Source: Gallionella sp. (GTDB lineage Bacteria; Pseudomonadota; Gammaproteobacteria; Burkholderiales; Gallionellaceae). From it: a DNA stretch of 59,146 nt. The DNA is taken from positions 1-59,146 of the forward strand of contig JANXXX010000156.1 in assembly GCA_025350405.1 (NCBI GenBank), read 5' to 3'. The notes under the pieces are model-generated. The model was not told where the DNA came from. It was given only the letters and a program-made list of their open reading frames with translations, and did no database searches. How positions within the stretch are numbered: the stretch's first letter is position 1; every line of letters begins with the position of its first letter. The translations under genes were made by a program, and so were the position numbers. Below are positions 48,959 to 59,146 of the stretch, piece by piece.

Positions 48959-49738
48959 TCAAACAAAAATTTCAGCTTCCATAAATGTAACAGCATGTCC
49001 GGCAAGCGCAACCCGGTTGCATTTGAGTTCGCATTGTATATCGCCGCCGCGCTTTGAAACCTGCCGTGCGCGCAAAATTTGCTTGCCCAGCTTTGCCGAC
49101 CAGTACGGAGCCAGTGTGCAATGCGCCGATCCGGTAACCGGATCTTCCGGAATGCCCAGTTTGGGGCCAAAGAAGCGGCTCACAAAATCCACATCGCGAC
49201 CTTGTGCAGTAACGATGACGCCGCGCAGATCAAGTTCCACTAATTTGGCAAAGTCCGGCTTGACGGCGCAAACAGCTTCTTCGTCATTTAATACCACTAG
49301 AAAATCAGTGGCAGCCAATACTTCGACAGGTTGCAAGCCAAGTCCGGCCAACAACGCATCCGATGTAGAACAGGGCACAGGCGGCACGGAAGGAAAATCC
49401 ATCACCAGCAACGAGTCCTTCTTCTCTACAGTCAAAATTCCGCTGCGCGTTGTGAAGGCAATTGCGGACTCGGGGTAACCAAGTATCTCGAACATAACAT
49501 GTGCGGTTGCCAGTGTGGCATGACCGCAAAGATCGACTTCGGCAACAGGGGTGAACCAGCGCAAATGAAAGCCATTCTCCGTCTTCACAAAAAAAGCAGT
49601 TTCGGAGAGATTGTTCTCAGCGGCAATCGCTTGCAGCAGACGGTCTTCAAGCCACGCGTCGAGCGGACAAACGGCGGCTGGATTGCCGCCGAATATCCGG
49701 GTGGTGAAAGCGTCGACCTGATATTGCTTGATTCGCAT
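48959..49738 (-). CDS. PhzF family isomerase-like protein
   Basis: A 259-residue protein of the PhzF/epimerase-like family. It begins [26 protein letters not shown], and carries [10 protein letters not shown] with the catalytic glutamate, and the C-terminal [16 protein letters not shown]. Family members include phenazine-pathway isomerases and many proteins of unknown role; there is no phenazine cluster here, so the substrate is unknown. It follows metH by five bases on the same strand. Some family members of this length are annotated as dehydratases or epimerases without proof. Confidence 0.9.
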   Translation of the reverse strand: MRIKQYQVDAFTTRIFGGNPAAVCPLDAWLEDRLLQAIAAENNLSETAFFVKTENGFHLRWFTPVAEVDLCGHATLATAHVMFEILGYPESAIAFTTRSGILTVEKKDSLLVMDFPSVPPVPCSTSDALLAGLGLQPVEVLAATDFLVVLNDEEAVCAVKPDFAKLVELDLRGVIVTAQGRDVDFVSRFFGPKLGIPEDPVTGSAHCTLAPYWSAKLGKQILRARQVSKRGGDIQCELKCNRVALAGHAVTFMEAEIFV

Positions 49739-49743
49739 AGCTT

Positions 49744-53463
<3,720 letters not shown>

Positions 53464-53540
53464 GGTGCTTGCTCAGTAATGAGCGAGGATTTTATCATGT
53501 AGGGCCGCGCCGCGCCCTTACATAAGGTTGCATGCCGTAT

Positions 53541-55031
53541 TTAGAGATTCAGGCGACGATACTGTATTGCCTCGGCGATATGTCTGGTCGCGATGTTCTT
53601 GTCACCTTCAAGGTCGGCGATCGTGCGCGCCACCTTGAGCACGCGGTGATACGCACGCGCGGAAAGGTTGAGGCGGCTGATCGCTTGTTGCAGCAGCGCG
53701 ACCCCTTGTTCGTCGGGCATGCACAACTCATCGATCTCGGTGACCGAAAGTTGCGCGTTGGCTTTGTCTTGCCGCGCAAGCTGGCACTGCCGCGCGATCT
53801 CGACGCGCGCTTGCAGGTCGATGCTGGCCTCGCCATCCGCCTTGTTGAGCAGATCATCCTGCGGCACCGCAGGCACTTCGATTTGGATATCGATGCGATC
53901 CAGCAGCGGGCCGGAGATTTTGCTGCGGTAGCGTGTGATCTGATCCGGCGTGCAGCGGCACTTGCCGTTGAAATGGCCGTGATAACCGCACGGGCAGGGG
54001 TTCATCGCGGCGATCAGCTGGAACTGCGCGGGGAAATCGGCGCGCCGTGCAGCGCGCGAGATCGTGATGCGCCCCGACTCCATCGGTTCGCGCAGAACTT
54101 CAAGCACGCTACGGTCAAACTCCGGCAGCTCGTCGAGGAACAACACGCCATGCAGCGCCATCGAGATTTCGCCGGGGCGCGGATTGCTGCCGCCGCCGAC
54201 CAGCGCTACACCGGACGCAGTATGGTGCGGCGCACGATACGGGCGCGTCTTCCATTTCTTCACATCGAAGTTGCCGTCCAGCGATTGCAGCGCGGCGCTT
54301 TGCAGCGCTTCGGCCTCGGTCATCTGCGGCAGGATGCCGGGGAAGCGCGCCGCGAGCATCGACTTGCCTGTGCCGGGCGGCCCCATCATCAGCACGCTGT
54401 GCCCGCCCGCTGCGGCGATCTCCAGCGCGCGCTTGGCTTGCGTCTGCCCTTTCACTTCGCGCATATCGGGGTAATGCGGATGGATGGTTTGCGGTTGGCT
54501 GACGAATGGCGCAATGAGTTCGCGTCCGGTCAGATGCGCCGCCACTTGCAACAATGACTGCGCCGCATACACGGTGGCGTCTTCCACCAGTGCTGCTTCG
54601 GCGGCATTCGCCTGCGGCAGGATGAAAGCGCGCCCGCTGTTTACCGCGCGATAGGTCATCGCCAGCGCGCCGCGTATCGCGCGCAGCTCGCCGGTCAGCG
54701 CGAGCTCTCCCGCATATTCGTATTCGGCGAGTTTGTCGGAGGGGATCTGCCCGGTCGCGGCGAGGATGCCGAGCGCGATCGGCAGATCGAAGCGTCCGCT
54801 TTCTTTGGGCAGGTCGGCGGGAGCGAGATTGACGGTGATGCGGCGCGCGGGGAAATCGAACTGGCAATTTTGCAGCGCGGCGCGCACGCGGTCTTTGCTT
54901 TCTTTGACTTCAGTTTCCGGCAAACCGACGATCGTGAAGTTGGGTAAGCCGTTGGCGATGTGCACCTCGACGGTAACCAGCGCCGCTTCCATTCCTGAAA
55001 GTGCGCGGCTATAGAGAACCGCGAGGCTCAT
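53541..55031 (-). CDS. comM: YifB/ComM family AAA+ ATPase
   Basis: A 496-residue Mg-chelatase-like ATPase. The N-terminal LonC-like domain (about 1-170) is followed by an AAA+ module with Walker A GPPGTGKSMLA and Walker B-type LFLDELPEF. A zinc-binding-type segment MNPCPCGYHGHFNGKCRC lies between them and the C-terminal helical domain. In several species ComM promotes branch migration during natural transformation (family knowledge). With dprA and type IV pilus genes also present, a role in transformation is plausible here. It is two bases downstream of ubiK. Confidence 0.93.
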   Translation of the reverse strand: MSLAVLYSRALSGMEAALVTVEVHIANGLPNFTIVGLPETEVKESKDRVRAALQNCQFDFPARRITVNLAPADLPKESGRFDLPIALGILAATGQIPSDKLAEYEYAGELALTGELRAIRGALAMTYRAVNSGRAFILPQANAAEAALVEDATVYAAQSLLQVAAHLTGRELIAPFVSQPQTIHPHYPDMREVKGQTQAKRALEIAAAGGHSVLMMGPPGTGKSMLAARFPGILPQMTEAEALQSAALQSLDGNFDVKKWKTRPYRAPHHTASGVALVGGGSNPRPGEISMALHGVLFLDELPEFDRSVLEVLREPMESGRITISRAARRADFPAQFQLIAAMNPCPCGYHGHFNGKCRCTPDQITRYRSKISGPLLDRIDIQIEVPAVPQDDLLNKADGEASIDLQARVEIARQCQLARQDKANAQLSVTEIDELCMPDEQGVALLQQAISRLNLSARAYHRVLKVARTIADLEGDKNIATRHIAEAIQYRRLNL

Positions 55032-55033
55032 GC

Positions 55034-55282
55034 TTACGAAGTAGTGCTGTTGCGTTGCGCTTCCAGCTCCGCGACGCGCGCTTCCAGTGCGGTCAGCTTT
55101 TCCCGTGTGCGTGCCAGCACCTGCGTTTGCACATCGAATTCTTCGCGAGTCACCAGATCAAGTTTGGCAAAGCCCTGTGCCAACAGCGCGCGGGCATTCT
55201 TTTCAAAGTCCTTGGCGGGACCGCTGTTCACGGCATCTTTTAATTTAGCTGACAGATCATCGAAGATTTTCTGATTGAACAT
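55034..55282 (-). CDS. ubiK: Ubiquinone biosynthesis accessory factor UbiK
   Basis: An 82-residue protein of the UbiK/BMFP family. It starts MFNQKIFDDLSAKLKDAV, and the C-terminal half is a coiled coil (VLARTREKLTALEARVAELEAQ) that forms trimers in the family. UbiK assists aerobic ubiquinone synthesis. I chose the ATG at 55282, which has a CAGGAG ribosome binding site; the open frame runs further upstream without support. It is followed closely by yifB, a common pair in Proteobacteria. Confidence 0.9.
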   Translation of the reverse strand: MFNQKIFDDLSAKLKDAVNSGPAKDFEKNARALLAQGFAKLDLVTREEFDVQTQVLARTREKLTALEARVAELEAQRNSTTS

Positions 55283-55380
55283 GGTGCGACTCCTGAGTGT
55301 GTGATGTTTGCCTATTGTGAATGTCTTATAACGTCTGTCAGTGTAGCAAAATTCGCTCAGCCCAGATGCTGCATTGAAGT

Positions 55381-55419
55381 GGTGCACAAGATCACCAGTG
55401 CGCATGTAATTGGTGCACA
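55381..55419 (+). promoter_or_regulatory. Candidate activator (NtrC-like) sites upstream of the sigma54 promoter
   Basis: GGTGCACA occurs at 55381-55388 and again at 55412-55419, a spacing of 31 bp or about three helical turns, some 60-100 bp before the sigma54 promoter. The half-site resembles the NtrC half-site GGTGCA, but neither copy forms the full NtrC palindrome. The assignment is inference. Confidence 0.4.
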
Positions 55420-55479
55420 TATTTCCTGCGGCAATCACCCAATCTATTTAATACATTGTTCGGTAAGCAAAAAAATCTT

Positions 55480-55495
55480 TGGCACGGATGCTGCT
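55480..55495 (+). promoter_or_regulatory. Sigma54 promoter of the barrel-glnK-amtB operon
   Basis: TGGCACGGATGCTGCT matches TGGCAC-N5-TTGCW with one substitution and exact spacing. It lies 52 bp before the barrel-protein start codon. glnK and amtB follow without room for a separate promoter, so all three genes are probably under sigma54 and NtrC control. Confidence 0.8.
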
Positions 55496-55546
55496 GAAGT
55501 GTTTGTGCGGATAATGTTATCCCGTTCTCAACTTAAGAAAGGAAGC

Positions 55547-56737
55547 ATGATGAAAACGAGCAAAGCAAGTTTCAGCGCAGCGAAAAGCAAATTATTGAAC
55601 TCATTGATCTTGGCCGCATTGGCAGTTCCAGGCGTGGCGATGGCAGCGGATGCTCCTGCCAAGCCGGCCGCACCCACTCTCAGCGATGTGCTGGATGCGT
55701 CAGGAATAAGTCTGAGCGGGGATATCGATTTTTCTTACAGCAGCCTGTCGGGGAGTGGGAATTTTGTTAATCCTACGACCGGCGTGCCGACAGGATTTAA
55801 TTCCCGGGTGTTCGATTACGCGCACAACAGCTTCACCATGCAAGCGATGGATCTGACGGTTGCTAAACTCCCTGCGGAAGGCTATGGCGGCGCAGTTAAT
55901 GTCACCATGGGCAAAGATGCAAGCACGATTGCGTCTTTCGGGACGGGTACCCCCAATCAAACCTTCGACCTTACGCAAGCCTATGTGCAATATGCCGCCG
56001 GTTCGTGGACGACTATTGCGGGTAAATTCATTACCCAGGCAGGCCAGGAATATATCAAGTCATCCGCCAACACCAACTTTTCGCGCTCCATCCTGTTCGG
56101 TTATGCGATTCCGTTTACCCACACCGGATTGCGTACAACCTATAAGGCGTCGGATGCGGTCAGCGTGATGGGTGGTGTCAATAACGGCTGGGATGAATCG
56201 AACGACCAACATCCAAACAAGAATATTGAGTTTGGAGTGATGTTGAATCCGACCAAGTCCATCGTCTTCAATGTCATGGACCACTATGGAGTGGAAGAAG
56301 TTACTAATGGGACACCGAATGGCCCGCAAGGGAAACGCAATCTGCTCGACTTGGTGTTGACCTATGCCGTGTCTGACAGCCTTAACTTTGCATTGAACTA
56401 TGACGGTGGCTCGCAGGAAAACGCACCGCTGGCCACTGGCGGAACCGGTAGCGCGAAATGGAGTGGTATAGCGGCCTATGCGAACTACCAGATCAACGAT
56501 CCATGGCGCATCTCCGTGCGTTATGAAAGTTTTGATGACACGGATGCTTATCGCACCGGTGTAGTCCAGAAGTGGAAGGAAGCAACTCTGACCGTGGGTT
56601 ATGCACCGACCAAGAGTGTCGAGCTGCGCGGCGAAGTTCGCCAGGATACTTCGGACAAAGCGGCGTTTGCCTATAACGACAACATTGCAAGGGATAGTCA
56701 GAGCTCCTTGGGTCTGGAAGCTATTTACAAATTTTAA
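55547..56737 (+). CDS. Outer-membrane beta-barrel (porin-like) protein
   Basis: A 396-residue protein started at the ATG at 55547 behind a GAAAGGAAG ribosome binding site; the open frame extends 82 codons upstream through the promoter region and is not expected to be used. The signal peptide is about residues 1-36 (ILAALAVPGVAMAAD). The rest consists of alternating amphipathic strands with Gly/Asn turns and ends in IYKF, the terminal aromatic signal for outer-membrane assembly. It resembles the BBP2-type putative porins. It shares a sigma54 promoter with glnK and amtB, so a role in uptake of nitrogen compounds under limitation is inferred. Confidence 0.82.
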   Translation: MMKTSKASFSAAKSKLLNSLILAALAVPGVAMAADAPAKPAAPTLSDVLDASGISLSGDIDFSYSSLSGSGNFVNPTTGVPTGFNSRVFDYAHNSFTMQAMDLTVAKLPAEGYGGAVNVTMGKDASTIASFGTGTPNQTFDLTQAYVQYAAGSWTTIAGKFITQAGQEYIKSSANTNFSRSILFGYAIPFTHTGLRTTYKASDAVSVMGGVNNGWDESNDQHPNKNIEFGVMLNPTKSIVFNVMDHYGVEEVTNGTPNGPQGKRNLLDLVLTYAVSDSLNFALNYDGGSQENAPLATGGTGSAKWSGIAAYANYQINDPWRISVRYESFDDTDAYRTGVVQKWKEATLTVGYAPTKSVELRGEVRQDTSDKAAFAYNDNIARDSQSSLGLEAIYKF

Positions 56738-56751
56738 TGATTCCCAACTGA

Positions 56752-57105
<354 letters not shown>

Positions 57106-57113
57106 GGAGATCC

Positions 57114-58613
57114 ATGATGAAGAAGATATTCGCACTTTTTACATTAGTGGCGATGCTGTGCGGGATGTCCGCAGTGGCATTTGCTGAAGATGCCGCACCG
57201 GCTGTGGCGGCAACGACAGCCGCTGCACCGGCACCTGCCGCAGATGCGCCTGCCGCCACACCGAAATGCGGCGACAAGGGGTTTGACTGCAACAAGGGCG
57301 ACATCGCCTGGATGATGACCTCAACGGCATTCGTGTTGCTGATGACCGTGCCCGGCCTGGCCTTGTTCTATGCCGGTATGGTGCGCAGAAAGAACGCCTT
57401 GTCGACCGTGATGCAGAGCTTCGCAATTTTCTGCGTCATCGCGGTGCTCTGGGTGATCTACGGTTACAGCGCGGCTTTCACAGCGGGTCATGATGGAAAC
57501 ATACTCGCACCGTTTATAGGTTCGCTCGACAAGTTTTTCATGTCCGGCGATGATCCGACTACGGCCGTGGCAGCCACGTTCAGCAAAGGCCAGTACATAC
57601 CTGACTTCGTGTACTGCATGTTTCAGCTGACTTTCGCAGCGATCACCGTTGCGCTGATCACCGGCGGCTTTGCGGAACGTTTCAAGTTTTCGGCGATGAT
57701 CATCTTCAGCGTGCTGTGGTTCACTTTTGCTTATCTGCCAATTTCGCACATGGTGTGGTACTGGGATGGTCCCGATGCATACACCAGCGCCAAGGCAGGC
57801 GACATCGCCACCAGCCACGCCGGTTTCATCTTCCAGAAAGGCGCAATCGACTTTGCTGGTGGTACTGTAGTTCATATCAACGCCGGAATCGCGGCACTGG
57901 TAGCGGCACTGATGCTCGGTCCGCGCAAGGGCTACGGCAAAGTGGCGATGCCACCGCACAGTCTGATGATGACTGCAATCGGCACAGGTCTGCTGTGGAT
58001 GGGCTGGTTCGGTTTCAATGCAGGTTCTGCTTTGGAAGCCACTGGCGCAGCTGGTCTGGCATTCTTCAACACCTTGTTCGGCACCGCGGTTGCAGGCGTA
58101 ACCTGGATGCTGGTTGAATGGATCGTCAAGGGCAAGCCCAGCTTGCTGGGCATCTGTTCCGGCATCGTTGCGGGATTAGTGGCGATCACTCCGGCGGCAG
58201 GTTATGTCGGCGTGGGCGGCGCGATGATCATCTGTACCGTGGCTCCGATCATCTGCTTCTTCGCTGTCACCGTGCTCAAGGCTAAGCTGAAATATGACGA
58301 TGCGCTCGATGCGTTCGGCGTGCACTGCGTCGGCGGCATCATCGGTTCGCTCGGCACCGGCATATTCGTCAACCCAGCGCTCGGCGGTCAAGGTGTCTAT
58401 GACTACGTCGCGAACAAGGTAGGTGATTTCGATGCCAAGGCACAGATCGTCTCCCAGCTATGGGACATCGGCATCACACTGGTGTGGTCTGCTTTCGTGG
58501 CCTTCGTGATTCTTTGGGTCCTGAAGAAAACGATAGGCATACGCGCAAGCGACGAAGCACAGGAAACTGGTCTCGATCTGGCTGATCACGACGAGAACGC
58601 ATATAACCACTAA
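57114..58613 (+). CDS. amtB: Ammonium transporter AmtB
   Basis: AmtB carries ammonium across the inner membrane. The protein is 499 residues. A signal peptide (about 1-25, ending AVAFAED) is followed by an Ala/Pro-rich linker and eleven membrane helices. The twin pore histidines lie in DFAGGTVVHINAG and DAFGVHCVGGIIG. FYAGMVRRKN marks the first helix pair. A second ATG at 57117 has a better distance to the AAGGAG ribosome binding site, so the true start may be three bases later. It is eight bases after glnK and is closed by a strong terminator. Confidence 0.97.
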   Translation: MMKKIFALFTLVAMLCGMSAVAFAEDAAPAVAATTAAAPAPAADAPAATPKCGDKGFDCNKGDIAWMMTSTAFVLLMTVPGLALFYAGMVRRKNALSTVMQSFAIFCVIAVLWVIYGYSAAFTAGHDGNILAPFIGSLDKFFMSGDDPTTAVAATFSKGQYIPDFVYCMFQLTFAAITVALITGGFAERFKFSAMIIFSVLWFTFAYLPISHMVWYWDGPDAYTSAKAGDIATSHAGFIFQKGAIDFAGGTVVHINAGIAALVAALMLGPRKGYGKVAMPPHSLMMTAIGTGLLWMGWFGFNAGSALEATGAAGLAFFNTLFGTAVAGVTWMLVEWIVKGKPSLLGICSGIVAGLVAITPAAGYVGVGGAMIICTVAPIICFFAVTVLKAKLKYDDALDAFGVHCVGGIIGSLGTGIFVNPALGGQGVYDYVANKVGDFDAKAQIVSQLWDIGITLVWSAFVAFVILWVLKKTIGIRASDEAQETGLDLADHDENAYNH

Positions 58614-58656
58614 GCATTAAGTAAAACTCCTTGGAGCTTTTGCAAGGCTTCAATTC

Positions 58657-58682
58657 AGGGCACCGCAAGGTGCCCTTTTTTT
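58657..58682 (+). terminator. Rho-independent terminator of amtB
   Basis: A 7-bp stem (GGGCACC with GGTGCCC) around a GCAA loop is followed by seven T residues. It lies 44 bp after the amtB stop. Confidence 0.92.
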
Positions 58683-58996
58683 AACTTCGAGAACTTAATA
58701 AACAAGCATGCATAGCCAAACAATTAATAATTGGATCAGCTTGGCTAATGAGGGTGGAGTGACAGGATCATTTCTGGATTACACGCTTGCAAGCGCGTTT
58801 CAGCTGAGCTACAGTTTTTCTCATAGAAACCCAGACGAATATTTGGTACTTTGCCGCGCACGATAAAACGAGGGGTTGTCCGCTTCATTGCGCATAATAT
58901 TGGGGCGGGGCAAAGTGAAGCTGATGATGTGTTGAAGAATAAAACAGTTACTTCTGGCCGCAATTCTATTGCAAATGGGAAGGACAATGGCAAATG
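58683..58996 (+). other. Unassigned stretch between two terminators (possible small gene or RNA)
   Basis: No gene is firmly supported. An ATG at 58708 opens a 52-codon frame ending at 58866. A second open stretch in another frame runs from about 58863 to the TGA at 58993 and could be its continuation after a frameshift. A reverse-strand frame of about 96 codons (58745-59035) also exists. A terminator at 58997-59027 directly follows, which implies that something is transcribed here on the plus strand. It may be a small RNA, a degraded gene or a short protein gene. Confidence 0.3.
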
Positions 58997-59027
58997 ACAA
59001 AGGGCGGTGTTACCGCCCTTTGTTTTA
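58997..59027 (+). terminator. Rho-independent terminator of an unidentified transcript
   Basis: A 12-bp perfect stem (ACAAAGGGCGGT with ACCGCCCTTTGT) with a very short loop is followed by TTTTAT. It stands about 310 bp after the amtB terminator, so it serves a separate transcript. The remaining bases up to the window end (59028-59146) show nothing I can support. Confidence 0.8.
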
Positions 59028-59146
59028 TAACTCACTGACGTGGCCGTTATGACAGGCCAGCCCAGCTGGCAATCGAAACTGATAATGCTGTAAGCCAGCC
59101 GAGAGCAAGGTGGAATTCAGTGTCTCCTGATGGAGTGTTGGTGTGG

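Noticed and set aside
53532-54557. Open frame of 341 codons on the plus strand opposite yifB
   Set aside because: It is Arg/Ala-rich and antisense to a conserved ATPase gene.
55381-55420. Full NtrC palindromes upstream of the barrel-glnK-amtB promoter
   Set aside because: Spacing between the half-sites does not match the NtrC consensus palindrome, so only candidate half-sites are reported.

Overview
This window reads as a chromosomal segment of a betaproteobacterium, most like the Nitrosomonadales/Gallionellaceae-type chemolithoautotrophs. This is an inference from protein sequence character and gene neighbourhoods: smg-dprA-LysM-def-fmt-rsmB-DUF4390-ntrY-ntrX, a tkt-gap-pgk-pyk-fba run, ubiK-yifB, and mpl. 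No rRNA, tRNA, CRISPR array, prophage or origin was seen. Most of the window is housekeeping. The accessory parts are the left edge, 19.6-21.4 kb, the pilus operon and a few intergenic repeats.

Layout. 1-534: the end of an integron-type gene cassette with an attC site. 561-632: a palindromic repeat that supplies the stop codon of topA. 628-6001 (minus): topA, smg, dprA and a LysM protein. 6132-12474 (plus): def, fmt, rsmB, a DUF4390 gene and an NtrY/NtrX-like two-component pair whose regulator lacks the AAA+ domain. 12650-19605 (plus): transketolase, GAPDH, phosphoglycerate kinase, pyruvate kinase and class II aldolase, a Calvin cycle/glycolysis block. 19620-21138: decayed IS200-like and IS4-like elements. 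21435-29765 (minus): a type IV pilus minor-pilin operon (pilin, FimT, PilV, PilW, PilX, PilY1) closed by a strong terminator. 30087-33698 (plus): fbp, purE, a membrane-anchored thioredoxin-fold protein, purC and a beta-carbonic anhydrase. 33765-35019 (minus): a DUF4124 gene and pyrE. 35089-40780 (plus): exonuclease III, an NPD-like flavoprotein with a cysteine-rich tail, groES-groEL behind a sigma32 promoter and a CIRCE operator, and a CDF metal transporter. 40951-45450 (plus): glnA behind a sigma54 promoter, a DUF4124 gene, ntrB and ntrC. 45515-55282 (minus): a diguanylate cyclase, mpl, a DUF486 membrane protein, an FKBP lipoprotein, a PhzF-like protein, metH, yifB and ubiK. 55547-58613 (plus): an outer-membrane beta-barrel protein, glnK and amtB behind a second sigma54 promoter.

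How the parts work together. The tkt-fba block, fbp and the carbonic anhydrase fit CO2 fixation by the Calvin cycle, although no RuBisCO or phosphoribulokinase lies here. glnA, ntrB, ntrC, glnK and amtB form a nearly complete nitrogen-response module. Both of its output operons carry sigma54-type -24/-12 elements, and the outer-membrane barrel protein appears to belong to that regulon.

I found no clear undescribed multi-gene system. The most unusual items are the lone attC cassette, the AAA-less NtrX-like regulator, the cysteine-rich NPD-like protein, the Thr-rich insert in PilY1, the CxxC-less thioredoxin-fold protein in the pur cluster, and an unexplained region with its own terminator after amtB.
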